Shown here in pieces: positions 38,387-46,802 of a stretch of DNA of 64,000 nt. Location of the stretch: the NCBI GenBank assembly GCA_902613805.1, contig CACMIV010000002.1, positions 124,001-188,000 on the forward strand, read 5' to 3'. The notes under the pieces are model-generated. The model ran no database searches. It was not told the DNA's origin and saw nothing but the letters and a program-made list of their open reading frames with translations. The position numbers and the translations under genes are program-made. How positions within the stretch are numbered: position 1 is the stretch's first letter; each line of letters starts with the position of its first letter. Source of the stretch: an uncultured Pelagibacteraceae bacterium. GTDB lineage: Bacteria; Pseudomonadota; Alphaproteobacteria; Pelagibacterales; AG-422-B15.

Positions 38387-39523
38387 TTAGACAAACAAAT
38401 TAATTATAGATTTATAAATGTAGCTAAAAAATCTTGAAAAAATATTTGTTCTTTTTAGTTCATTTGTAGAATAAATTTCAAAATACTCAGGTGACTCATT
38501 GGGTATATTTACTTTTAATTGTCCGATTTTTGCTCCTGCGGTAACTGGAAAGCTAATTTGATTATCCAACTCAATAGTAAAATCTAAACTCTTATTTTTG
38601 GTTTTAGGGACTGTTAAAATTATATCTGAAGAAGCACTAACTGATGACAACGACTCATTTGAACCAGGAATCTTGATTAAATCAATTTCTTGAGACTTTT
38701 TAAACAGCTCAATATTTTCATATTCTCTAAATGCCCAAGTAATAAGTCTTGATGTGCCTTGAGACCTTTTTTGCTGTGTACTAAAACCATTTGTTACAGA
38801 AATTACTCTTCTACTACCCTCCACTGCGGACGCTGCAAGTCCGTAACCTGAAATTGATAAATGACCTGTTTTAAGGCCATCCACTCCCATCTTTTTATAT
38901 AATAATGAATTTCTGTTTTTTTGTTTTATTCCAGACCATTCAAATTCAGTTTCAGCAAATAAATGATAATACTCAGGAAACTCGTTGATTAAATATTGGG
39001 ATAAAATTGCTATATCGTATACAGTCGAATAATTATCATTGTTGTGCATACCTGTAGAGTTAGTAAAATTTGTATTTACCATACCAATTTCTAAAGCTTT
39101 GGATGTCATAATTGTAGCAAAAGCTTCTTCGGATCCGGCGATATTTTCAGCAACAACTATACAAGCATCATTTCCAGATTGGACAATAATTCCTCTGAGT
39201 AAATCTTCAACTCTTATTTCTTTATCTACCTCGACAAACATAGAGGAACCTTCTCGTTCTCTCCAAGCTTTTTCTGAAACAAGAAATTTGTCATCTAGAG
39301 ATAAAGTTCCATTAGATAATTTTTCAAACACTATTAGTGTTGTCATGATTTTTGTCATTGAGGCCGGATATGTTTTTTTATTCATTTCTTTTTCAAAAAG
39401 AACTTTACCTGTAGTAGCGTCAATAATTACTGCTGTTTCAGCTTCAGTATCTATAAATGACGCCTGTACAAAGGGAATTGGAATAAATATTAGGTAAAAA
39501 ATTATTAGTCTAAGTATATACAT
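38387..39523 (-). CDS. dacA: D-alanyl-D-alanine carboxypeptidase (PBP5 family)
   Basis: This periplasmic enzyme trims the terminal D-Ala from peptidoglycan stem peptides. A signal peptide (about 1-21) precedes the penicillin-binding domain: SxxK as Ser55-Lys58 in YPASMTKIM, SxN as VQSGNDAC, and KTG in DGLKTGHLS. A C-terminal beta-rich domain and a short amphipathic tail (FFSYIYKSIINLFV) are typical membrane anchors. Length 378. It is co-directional with rlpA and tmk. Confidence 0.94.
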   Translation of the reverse strand: MYILRLIIFYLIFIPIPFVQASFIDTEAETAVIIDATTGKVLFEKEMNKKTYPASMTKIMTTLIVFEKLSNGTLSLDDKFLVSEKAWREREGSSMFVEVDKEIRVEDLLRGIIVQSGNDACIVVAENIAGSEEAFATIMTSKALEIGMVNTNFTNSTGMHNNDNYSTVYDIAILSQYLINEFPEYYHLFAETEFEWSGIKQKNRNSLLYKKMGVDGLKTGHLSISGYGLAASAVEGSRRVISVTNGFSTQQKRSQGTSRLITWAFREYENIELFKKSQEIDLIKIPGSNESLSSVSASSDIILTVPKTKNKSLDFTIELDNQISFPVTAGAKIGQLKVNIPNESPEYFEIYSTNELKRTNIFSRFFSYIYKSIINLFV

Positions 39524-39532
39524 ATTATCTTT

Positions 39533-40384
39533 TTATATTAAAAATATTGATAAATCTTCATATTTTTTTAATGTGTCATCTTTGAGATCATTGATTAACT
39601 TATTTACATCTTCATATGGCCCAATAAGTACTCTAAATATTTGAGTACCCCCATTAGTTGTCATGTTATAGACTTTCGCTTTGAAATTTGATAACTCATC
39701 TAAAACAATTTTTGCGTTTTCTAAAAATGAAAATGTTGCGATATTTAGATATATTTCATTATATTGTCGTTTCTCTATAGTCTGAATATCAGACACATTA
39801 GTAATTATTTCTGATTTAGGAATTTCAGCATCTATCACAACAACATCTGAGATAGGTGCTTCTACTACCTTCTTCTCCTCTTCAAAAGTTTGTGTTTCAG
39901 ATAAAATAAAGCTTTCGTTTGTATCAATTAGTTCTATTTTTACTAACCCACCTTCGCTATTTAAATTCAACTCTTTAAAAACTCCTGAAGATAAATTTAT
40001 TATATGCGTAGATGAATATGCTCCTCTATTGTTTACTCTAACTTTTGTTGTTCTGCCGTTTTCTAAATTTGTAACTTCAAGTATTGATGGTAATGGAAGA
40101 GATCTATGAGATCCAGAACTCACGTCATTATGAAAAAATTCCTTATTTGTTGTTAAGTCACCATTATTTAATTCTATCTCAATTTCAGCAATTCCTATTT
40201 CTGTATATGATTTATAATCTCTTGGATAAAACCATTTACCATCAACTTGGTAAGGTTCTTCAATATATTTTTCTATTAATGAAATATTTTTGTTTTTATT
40301 ACTATCTTCAATTGCTAATGGAATGATATTAACAGCAGCGCACTGTGATAATAAAAAAATTAATAATAAATAAATATATTTCAT
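39533..40384 (-). CDS. rlpA: RlpA-like septal ring lipoprotein with SPOR domain (catalytic Asp changed)
   Basis: RlpA proteins are lytic transglycosylases that act on denuded glycan at the septum. A lipobox-like LLSQC with Cys15 follows a hydrophobic leader. The double-psi beta-barrel domain (about 60-160) carries SHRSLPLPSILEVTNLENGR and INLSSG, and a SPOR domain fills the last 80 residues (NEIYLNIATFSFLENAK). The catalytic Asp of the usual VNDRGP motif is Asn119 here (VNNRGAY), and the early WYG motif is lost (IGIAEI). His93 is kept. It may be inactive. The start is ATG 40384 (TGATG overlap with mltB). Confidence 0.82.
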   Translation of the reverse strand: MKYIYLLLIFLLSQCAAVNIIPLAIEDSNKNKNISLIEKYIEEPYQVDGKWFYPRDYKSYTEIGIAEIEIELNNGDLTTNKEFFHNDVSSGSHRSLPLPSILEVTNLENGRTTKVRVNNRGAYSSTHIINLSSGVFKELNLNSEGGLVKIELIDTNESFILSETQTFEEEKKVVEAPISDVVVIDAEIPKSEIITNVSDIQTIEKRQYNEIYLNIATFSFLENAKIVLDELSNFKAKVYNMTTNGGTQIFRVLIGPYEDVNKLINDLKDDTLKKYEDLSIFLI

Positions 40385-41415
40385 CAATGATATTCTATCA
40401 TATCAGAAAGAGTGCCAACTGATATTCCAAAAAAAAGTGATCTATTCCACTTCATGATGACTTTGAAATTTTCATATACTAAAAATTTTTTTCCGTCTTT
40501 GCCTTCAGGAAATACTAAATATGCATCTAAGTTTTTATTTGGAAGTTTTCCTCCATTTGCTTTTAAAACTCCTAATTCTGACCATTCAGATAATTTTCTT
40601 GAAATTTCTATTTTTTTTGCAGAAGTAGTAATGAGGTCCTTATTTATAGGTTTCGTAATAATGACTTCCCTACCCCAAGTAAGATTATTATCCCATCCCG
40701 AGCTGCTTAAATAATTAGCGGAAGATGCGAATACATCATCTAGGGTGGTCCATATGTCTTTTTTTTTGTCCTTATTGTAATCAATTGCATAACTTAGAAA
40801 ACTTGAGGGCATAAATTGATTTTGTCCCATTGCGCCTGCCCAAGAACCCATCATGTTCTCTGCATCAATGTGTCCTTCATCAATAATTTTAAGTGCATTA
40901 ATTAGCTCTTCAGTAAAAAAATCTCTTCTACGAAGATCGTGAGATAATGTTGAGAGTGAACGTATTACATTAAATGATCCTGTAAATTTGCCAAAACTTG
41001 TTTCAATACCCCATAGAGCTAAAAGGAAGCGTGGTTGAACACCAAATTCATTTGAAACTTTTTTTAGAATATTTTCATTTTCTTTATAGAGCTTTTTTCC
41101 TTTTTTCACTCTACTTGAGGGAGTTGTATTCGATAAATATTTCTCAAGTGTAAGAGTAAACTCAGGTTGAGATCTATCAAGTTCTAATACTCTTTCGTTC
41201 TGTGAAATATTTTTGATGCTGTTATTTATTGTTTTTTCTGAGATACCCTCTTTGAGTGCAAGGTTTTCAATATAAATAAGCCAATCTTGAAAAGAACCTT
41301 GTTCATCTGCTTGCAATGAAGGTAAATTAATTATAGTAAATACTTTTATTGTAGCCAATAAGATAACTAATTTTATAGTATAAATAATTAAATTTGATGA
41401 AGAAAATAAAGTCAT
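40384..41415 (-). CDS. mltB: Lytic murein transglycosylase, MltB family
   Basis: It cleaves the glycan strand of peptidoglycan. After an N-terminal hydrophobic leader (about 8-35), the SLT-type domain contains the catalytic Glu138 in LLALWGIETSFGKF, followed by AGAMGQNQFMPSSFLSYA and LSSSGWDNNLTWGREV. No peptidoglycan-binding domain follows. Length 343. The start ATG 41415 overlaps the divergent transsulfuration gene by 19 nt, so the promoters lie inside the opposing genes; an internal TTG would weaken the leader. Confidence 0.9.
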   Translation of the reverse strand: MTLFSSSNLIIYTIKLVILLATIKVFTIINLPSLQADEQGSFQDWLIYIENLALKEGISEKTINNSIKNISQNERVLELDRSQPEFTLTLEKYLSNTTPSSRVKKGKKLYKENENILKKVSNEFGVQPRFLLALWGIETSFGKFTGSFNVIRSLSTLSHDLRRRDFFTEELINALKIIDEGHIDAENMMGSWAGAMGQNQFMPSSFLSYAIDYNKDKKKDIWTTLDDVFASSANYLSSSGWDNNLTWGREVIITKPINKDLITTSAKKIEISRKLSEWSELGVLKANGGKLPNKNLDAYLVFPEGKDGKKFLVYENFKVIMKWNRSLFFGISVGTLSDMIEYH

Positions 41416-42368
41416 TGGTTGATTTAATTGGTAATACTCCGATTGTTCAAGCTAAAAATTTAGACACTGGAAAATGTAATCTTTTTCTTAAAATGGAAAG
41501 CCTTAATCCAGGCTCATCTATAAAAGATAGAGTGGCTCTAAGAATCATTGAAGACGCCGAAGATCAAGGCAAGTTAAAGAAGGGTTCAACAGTTGTTGAA
41601 GCTACAGCTGGTAATACCGGCCTTGGCTTAGCTTTGATTGCTCTTTTAAAGGGATATAAGTCAAAAGTTGTAATACTTGATAAAATGAACAATAACAAAA
41701 TACTTCATCTTAAATCTCTCGGAGCAGAAGTTATTTTGGCAAGAAGTGATGTTGGACCTGATAGTCCTGAACATTATGTAAATGTTGCTAAAGAAGTCGC
41801 AAAAAATACTCCTGACTCATTTATGGCCAACCAGTTTACAAATATTTCAAATCCTCAGGCTCATGAATATTCAACCGGTCCAGAAATTCTGGATCAAATG
41901 AGTAATGATGTTGATGCTGTTGTTTGTGGTGTTGGTACAGGTGGAACAATTTCAGGCCTAGGAAAATTTTTTTCAGAGCATAGTCCAAAAACCGAAATGG
42001 TTCTTGCAGATCCAAAAGGTTCAATAGTTAAAGATGCTGTCGAAAAAAAACCATTAAAAAAAGCTGACTATTCATGGCTTGTTGAGGGCATAGGTGAAGA
42101 TTTCATCCCTGAGACTTTAGAATTAAAGTATATAAAAAAAGCTTATGAAGTTACGAACGAAGAAGCATTTAGCATGATTAGAGAATTAGCTTTGAAGGAG
42201 GGAATATTGGGAGGCTCATCAAGTGGAACTCTTATTTCAGCGGCAATTAAATATTGTAAGGACCAAGATAAAGAAAAAAATGTTGTTACATTTGTTTGTG
42301 ATAATGGTGAAAAATATTTAAATACAGCGTATAATGAAGAATGGTTAAAAGAAAAAAATCTTATATAA
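41397..42368 (+). CDS. PLP-dependent cysteine synthase / cystathionine beta-synthase-like
   Basis: This is a fold-type II PLP enzyme. The PLP Lys is in NPGSSIKDRVALRII, the phosphate loop is VVEATAGNTGLGLAL and GVGTGGTISGLG binds the cofactor; the active-site Ser is in GGSSSGTLI. The GIGEDFIPETL segment and the location next to a cystathionine gamma-family gene favour cystathionine beta-synthase activity (reverse transsulfuration), but O-acetylserine sulfhydrylase cannot be excluded. No CBS domain pair. The start is ATG 41397. The end overlaps the next gene by 28 nt. Confidence 0.85.
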   Translation: MKKIKSLVDLIGNTPIVQAKNLDTGKCNLFLKMESLNPGSSIKDRVALRIIEDAEDQGKLKKGSTVVEATAGNTGLGLALIALLKGYKSKVVILDKMNNNKILHLKSLGAEVILARSDVGPDSPEHYVNVAKEVAKNTPDSFMANQFTNISNPQAHEYSTGPEILDQMSNDVDAVVCGVGTGGTISGLGKFFSEHSPKTEMVLADPKGSIVKDAVEKKPLKKADYSWLVEGIGEDFIPETLELKYIKKAYEVTNEEAFSMIRELALKEGILGGSSSGTLISAAIKYCKDQDKEKNVVTFVCDNGEKYLNTAYNEEWLKEKNLI

Positions 42369-43507
42369 AAAAAATAAATCAGCTTGATACTTTATCAGTA
42401 CATGCTGGGGTCAAAACTGATCCGTTAACCGGAGCCGTAATGACTCCTATTTATGCAACATCTACTTATGCCCATGATAGACCCGGAGAACATAAGGGAT
42501 ATGAATATTCAAGAAGTCAAAATCCTACGAGGGAAGTTTTAGAAAATTCAATTGCAGAATTGGAAAGTGGACATAGAGCATTCGCATTTGCTTCAGGAGT
42601 TGCTGCTCAAACTGCAGTTCTAGATCTTTTAAACCCTGGAGATCATGTAATTGCTTTTGATGACCTTTATGGTGGTACTTTTAGGTTATTTAATGAAATT
42701 AAAAGCAAGACATCAAATATTGAATTTACATTCGTTGATTTAAATACAAATTTTTCAAAAGAAATTAAAAAGAATACAAAAATGATTTGGATTGAAACTC
42801 CAACAAATCCACTGCTTAAAATTACGGAATTAAAAAGAATAGCCCGTATTGCAAGAAAAAATAAGCTTATCACAGTATGCGATAATACATTTGCTACACC
42901 TTACAATCAAAGACCGCTTGAGCACGGTATTGACATTGTTAACCACTCAACAACAAAATATATCAATGGCCACTCTGATGTTATTGGTGGAGCCTTGGTA
43001 ATTGGAAAGAATAAAAAACTTGAGAATAAATTAGCCCTAATACAAAATTCTACAGGCGCCGTTCCAAGTCCTTTTGATTGCTTTCTTACATTGAGAGGAA
43101 TTAAAACACTAGCTATTAGAATGAAAAAACATAATGAAAATGGAATTAAAGTTGCTCGCTTTTTAAAATCGCATAAAAAAGCATTAAACGTAACTTATCC
43201 TGGATTACCAAATCATAAACAGAAAGATATTGCAGTTAAACAAATGAACGGATTTGGAGGAATGATCACTTTTATCTTTGATGGCAATATGTCAGAAATA
43301 TCGAAGTTTATGCGTAAATTAAGAATTTTTACAATAGCAGAGAGTTTGGGGGGAGTTGAGTCTTTGATTGAGTCCCCTGCTTTAATGACGCATGCATATT
43401 TAGACGATAAATCCTTTAATCAAGTGCCCAAAAAACTTGTCAGATTATCTGTTGGCATAGAAGACAGCGATGATCTTATAGAAGACTTAAATCAGGCTTT
43501 TAAATAA
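42341..43507 (+). CDS. Cystathionine gamma-lyase/synthase family (transsulfuration PLP enzyme)
   Basis: This is a Cys/Met metabolism PLP enzyme. Signatures: LSVHAGVKTDPLTGAV, TPIYATSTY, YEYSRSQNPTREVLE, AFASGVAAQTAVLDLL, IWIETPTNPLLKI, VCDNTFATPYNQRPLE and the PLP Lys in NHSTTKYINGHSDVIGG. C-terminal SLGGVESLIESPALMTH fits gamma-lyase/gamma-synthase types. Length 388. Overlap with the upstream beta-synthase-like gene suggests a joint pathway from homocysteine to cysteine, or the reverse. It converges on the phosphate acyltransferase gene with no gap. Confidence 0.9.
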   Translation: MVKRKKSYIKKINQLDTLSVHAGVKTDPLTGAVMTPIYATSTYAHDRPGEHKGYEYSRSQNPTREVLENSIAELESGHRAFAFASGVAAQTAVLDLLNPGDHVIAFDDLYGGTFRLFNEIKSKTSNIEFTFVDLNTNFSKEIKKNTKMIWIETPTNPLLKITELKRIARIARKNKLITVCDNTFATPYNQRPLEHGIDIVNHSTTKYINGHSDVIGGALVIGKNKKLENKLALIQNSTGAVPSPFDCFLTLRGIKTLAIRMKKHNENGIKVARFLKSHKKALNVTYPGLPNHKQKDIAVKQMNGFGGMITFIFDGNMSEISKFMRKLRIFTIAESLGGVESLIESPALMTHAYLDDKSFNQVPKKLVRLSVGIEDSDDLIEDLNQAFK

Positions 43508-44407
43508 TTAATAAGTACAAATTACAGCATTTACAATAGATGCTATTCTAGATTTCTCATCATCTGATCTGCTGGTTATAACAACAGGACTTTTACCACC
43601 AATTACGAACCCTCCAGCAGTAGCATTAGCAAAGTGTACAAGGGATTTAACGAGCGCATTTCCTGTTTCTATATTTGGAACAATAATAACATTAGCATTA
43701 CCTGAAACTATTCCTTTTGTTCCTTTTATTTTTGCAGACTCTTCTGAAATAGCATTATCTAAAGCAAAAGGTCCTTCTACAGGAGTACCTAAGTAATTAA
43801 TTTTAGCCCATTCAACAAGATTATGTGCCTCAATAGAGCTTGGCATTTGCTTTAATTTCTCTTCTGTTGCAGATAAAACTGCTACATATGGATTGAAAGA
43901 ATGAATTTTTTTAGTGTAATCGAGTACATTAGATAAAATATGTTTTTTAGTCTCTAAACTTGGAGATATGTTCAAGGCACCATCAGTAATAATAATTGGA
44001 TGGTGTGAATCATTTGGAAATGTCATAAACCAAATGTGACTTAAACGCTTTCCCTTTATTCTTAAATTATATTCTTTCTTTATATACTCACCCATCAAGA
44101 CATCGGTATGAAGATGACCTTTTATGATTATGTTATTTTCTAAACCAGAGACCCTACTCGCTGTTTCACAAGCGATTTTTGATGCCTCTTCCTCTGAATT
44201 ACTTTCAATTACTTTATCTTTTGATAATGACCACTTATGCTTAACTATAAAGGCTTTTATAAAATCACTATTTCCTATGAGTACTGGATTTATTAATTTT
44301 TGACTTTCTGCATCCATAATTGTTTGCAGAATCAAATCATTATTAGCATTTACGACAATACCTTTAGTAATTCTATTTTTTTTAATATAATCAATATTTT
44401 GTATCAT
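43508..44407 (-). CDS. Phosphate acetyl/butyryltransferase family protein
   Basis: It exchanges phosphate and CoA on short-chain acyl groups. Visible family segments: PVLIGNSDFIKAF, NNIIIKGHLHTDVLMGEYI, LSHIWFMTFP, IITDGALNISP, VAVLSATEEKLKQMPSS, EGPFALDNAISEESA, NVIIVPNIETGNALVKSLVHFA and AGGFVIGGKSPVVITSRSD. The length of about 299 residues matches phosphate butyryltransferase-type (Ptb) proteins rather than long Pta. The start is ATG 44407. No acetate or butyrate kinase lies next to it. The substrate is not decidable from this. Confidence 0.85.
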   Translation of the reverse strand: MIQNIDYIKKNRITKGIVVNANNDLILQTIMDAESQKLINPVLIGNSDFIKAFIVKHKWSLSKDKVIESNSEEEASKIACETASRVSGLENNIIIKGHLHTDVLMGEYIKKEYNLRIKGKRLSHIWFMTFPNDSHHPIIITDGALNISPSLETKKHILSNVLDYTKKIHSFNPYVAVLSATEEKLKQMPSSIEAHNLVEWAKINYLGTPVEGPFALDNAISEESAKIKGTKGIVSGNANVIIVPNIETGNALVKSLVHFANATAGGFVIGGKSPVVITSRSDDEKSRIASIVNAVICTY

Positions 44408-44480
44408 TTTAATAAAGTAAATTCTCAATAAAAATATTTATTAAAGTATTTTTTGAATATAATATTACAATACACTGATT

Positions 44481-44603
44481 TTAATTAATATTTTTAAAAA
44501 AATTAAATAAATACGCGCCTACTATTAAAATCAAAATAATGAATGATAATGCATAAAATATAAGTGATAGGTCTTGAAATAATGAAATAAAAAACTCAAT
44601 CAC
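44481..44603 (-). CDS. Tiny membrane ORF (40 residues)
   Basis: An open frame starting with GTG at 44603 encodes a 40-residue peptide that is almost wholly hydrophobic (LSLIFYALSFIILILIVGAY, residues 12-31), ending FFKNIN. A TTG at 44612 in the same frame is an alternative start. It follows the stop of the next small ORF by one base, which suggests coupling. I do not recognise a family. Support is limited to the tandem arrangement, the strict hydrophobic profile and the lack of any other use for this 300-bp spacer. Confidence 0.4.
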   Translation of the reverse strand: MIEFFISLFQDLSLIFYALSFIILILIVGAYLFNFFKNIN

Positions 44604-44604
44604 T

Positions 44605-44688
44605 TTATGCAAAAATCAGTGTCAATGCCCAATAAAGTAGATATAAGAATGAGATCGTTACTAGGCCACCTATTATCCAGTCTAACAT
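44605..44688 (-). CDS. Tiny membrane peptide, KdpF-like (27 residues)
   Basis: An ATG at 44688 opens a 27-residue frame starting MLDWIIGGLVTISFLYLLYW. This resembles KdpF, the small stabilising subunit of the Kdp potassium pump, which has the pattern GGLVxxxLxYLLYxL, but the C-terminal PExF is missing and no kdpABC genes are in the window. It is divergent from the 396-residue dehydrogenase-like gene 40 bp away. No strong ribosome site is visible. The similarity is by eye only. Confidence 0.4.
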   Translation of the reverse strand: MLDWIIGGLVTISFLYLLYWALTLIFA

Positions 44689-44727
44689 ACGATAATTTTA
44701 ACATAAATTTACAAATATTGAATATTA

Positions 44728-45918
44728 ATGAACAGAGAATACGACTTAATAATCTATGGGGCATCTGGTTTTACCGGAAGATTAGCTGTTGAGTACTTAG
44801 ATGAAAACTATAGCGACCTGAATTGGGCTATTGCAGGACGTAATGAGAATAAATTAGTCAAAATATCCACCAATAGTAAGTGTAAACCTGATTATTATAT
44901 TGCAGACAGTGAAGATAATGAAAACTTACTAAAATTAGCTTCCAAAACGCGTGTTATTGCATCTTTAGCGGGCCCATTTAACAAGTATAGCGATAATTTA
45001 GTTACACAATGCGTTGAGGCTGGAACTCATTATTTAGACATTACTGGTGAAAATATTTGGGTGCGTGACCTTATTGATAAACATCACGAAACAGCAGAAA
45101 AAAAACAAATAAAAATAATTCCATCATGTGGTTATGACTCTATTCCATCAGATATGGGGTGCTTTTACTTGCAGAGGAGTCTAAATCAAGAGCTACAGAG
45201 AATTGATGGCTATCATCGAGGTGAAGGAGGTGTAAGTGGCGGCACCATTGAAAGTGCGTTTTCCATGCGTAACTACAAAAGTAAATATTCAATGGGACAT
45301 CCATTTTTACTCAATTCAAAGGAATATATAAAAACTCAAAATATTTCTGATAGTAAGGATAGTTATAAAATTAAATACATCGATGATATTGAATTATGGT
45401 CAGCGCCCTTTGTTATGGCAATTGCGAATACTAGGGTTGTCAGAAGAAGCTCTGAAATTCACGACAAAAATCAGGCAAGTTATGGAAGTGAATTTAAATA
45501 TCAAGAATATATGATGTTAAAAAAATACAGCTCTGCATTTCTTGTAACAGCTGGACTTGCAGTCTTTGGGCTAATGTTAATAAGCCCAATAAGTGCTATA
45601 TTTAGAAAATTATTTACTAAAGCTGGTAATGGACCAGATAAAAAAACAAGAGAAAATGGTTGGTTTGAGAGTATTTTTATTGGAAAAAACAAGGATAACG
45701 AAAAATATAAATTGAGGATTTTTTGCAAAGGTGATCCCGGTTATAAATCAACAGCTAAATTAATATGTGAGTCCGCTTTATGTCTTGCATTGAATAAGGA
45801 AAATCTGCCAAATACCAACGCCGGTGGCGTCTTAACTACTTCAACTGGCCTAGGGTCAACATTAATTGATAGATTAAAAAATGCTGACGTTTTATTTGAA
45901 GGTCCGAGTAAAATATAG
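44728..45918 (+). CDS. Saccharopine dehydrogenase-like oxidoreductase (trans-acting enoyl reductase family)
   Basis: The N-terminal Rossmann fold has IIYGASGFTGRLAVEYL, then AIAGRNENKLVKI and LAGPFNKYSDNLVTQCVEAG with YLDITGE, the set typical of SCCPDH-like proteins and mycobacterial trans-acting enoyl reductases. The rest has a hydrophobic segment near 270-290 (FLVTAGLAVFGLMLISPISA), as in membrane-associated SCCPDH proteins, and GDPGYKSTAKLI. Length 396. The substrate is unknown; a role in lipid metabolism is an inference. Confidence 0.82.
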   Translation: MNREYDLIIYGASGFTGRLAVEYLDENYSDLNWAIAGRNENKLVKISTNSKCKPDYYIADSEDNENLLKLASKTRVIASLAGPFNKYSDNLVTQCVEAGTHYLDITGENIWVRDLIDKHHETAEKKQIKIIPSCGYDSIPSDMGCFYLQRSLNQELQRIDGYHRGEGGVSGGTIESAFSMRNYKSKYSMGHPFLLNSKEYIKTQNISDSKDSYKIKYIDDIELWSAPFVMAIANTRVVRRSSEIHDKNQASYGSEFKYQEYMMLKKYSSAFLVTAGLAVFGLMLISPISAIFRKLFTKAGNGPDKKTRENGWFESIFIGKNKDNEKYKLRIFCKGDPGYKSTAKLICESALCLALNKENLPNTNAGGVLTTSTGLGSTLIDRLKNADVLFEGPSKI

Positions 45919-45998
45919 ATCGTTAAGATAACCCAAAATGGGTATTTATAAGCTTTAATTTTCAACCATATTATTAGATACTTATTCTAAAGCCCAAT

Positions 45999-46024
45999 GT
46001 AGGTGTGGTTTTTCTGCACCTACA
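45999..46024. other. Perfect 8-bp stem-loop upstream of a small HTH gene
   Basis: TGTAGGTG (45999-46006) pairs with CACCTACA (46017-46024) around an 11-nt loop. It lies about 28 nt before the start of the HTH gene. No T-run follows, so it is not an intrinsic terminator for the gene upstream; it could regulate translation or mRNA stability. Role unproven. Confidence 0.4.
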
Positions 46025-46051
46025 GATAAAACACTTGGAGAAATCACTAAT

Positions 46052-46336
46052 ATGGTACAGAATGAAACTGGAATGTTTGTAATGCCATATAAAAAACTTG
46101 ATAACAGCAAAACTGATATGGACGAAGAGTTAGTAAATAAAATTAAGGAAATTTCGAAATTAAGAAAATCTATCTCAATAGATTTAAAAACCATCGCTTC
46201 AAAAACAAAAATTTCTACTAATCAACTTAAGAATATTGAGTCTTTTAAATTCGATCGCTTGCCCCCAAACCCAATGCGAACTGCTTTTATTGATCAGTAT
46301 TGCTCTGAGGTAGAAAAGCTCAATAAAACTTCTTAA
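46052..46336 (+). CDS. Small RodZ-like helix-turn-helix protein
   Basis: The 94-residue protein has a Cro/C1-type HTH at about 28-80, with IDLKTIASKTKISTNQLKNI followed by FKFDRLPPNPMRTAFIDQYC. That segment matches the HTH of RodZ (EGDFDRLPxxxYxRGFLRxYA), but there is no transmembrane helix or C-terminal domain, so it looks like a stand-alone or reduced RodZ-like regulator. A GGAG at 46037-46040 is 11 nt before the ATG. The frame is also open back to 45959 but without a usual start codon. It converges on the HPP gene with a 4-nt overlap. Confidence 0.6.
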   Translation: MVQNETGMFVMPYKKLDNSKTDMDEELVNKIKEISKLRKSISIDLKTIASKTKISTNQLKNIESFKFDRLPPNPMRTAFIDQYCSEVEKLNKTS

Positions 46337-46788
46337 ATATAATTTCTTTTGAGAACCTTGTTATACAAATAAGCAAAAACGACAATTATAACAGCCCCAA
46401 ATGCAACAGGTAAGAAAACAAAACTTAAACTCTGGCCTGTTAATATAACAATTATTGGATTTGCTCCGGCAGGTGGATGCACAGTTTTGGTCATCATCAT
46501 TACAAAAACAGCTAAAGCCACGCCTAAGCCTAATGAGATAAATGTATTACCAAGAAGATAAAAAATAATTACGCCAGATAGCGCTGACAGTATATGGCCA
46601 AGTATTAAATTTTTTGGTTTTGCTAAAGGACTTTCATAAACAGCCATAACCAATACCATTGACGCACCAAATGGCGGTATAAGCCATATTGAGCCTTCAA
46701 TTGAGGAATTTAAATATGCTAAAAATCCAATGCACATAAAAGCTCCTAATGAACTAAATAAGGCATTGATCAAAGCTGGTTTATTCAT
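46333..46788 (-). CDS. HPP family membrane protein
   Basis: This is a four-helix membrane protein of the HPP family. Diagnostic segments are WLIPPFGASMVLVMAVYES, LAKPKNLILGHILSAL and the name-giving KTVHPPAGANPIIV. The length of 151 residues is the usual core. Cyanobacterial members transport nitrite; the role here is not established. It is divergent from a DUF2177 gene only 14 bp away. Confidence 0.85.
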   Translation of the reverse strand: MNKPALINALFSSLGAFMCIGFLAYLNSSIEGSIWLIPPFGASMVLVMAVYESPLAKPKNLILGHILSALSGVIIFYLLGNTFISLGLGVALAVFVMMMTKTVHPPAGANPIIVILTGQSLSFVFLPVAFGAVIIVVFAYLYNKVLKRNYI

Positions 46789-46802
46789 TAACTTGATTGT
46801 CT

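Noticed and set aside
39039-39497. Long plus-strand frame of 152 codons opposite dacA
   Set aside because: The dacA motifs (SxxK, SxN, KTG) explain the DNA; the opposite frame has Ser/Ile/Thr bias typical of an antisense frame.
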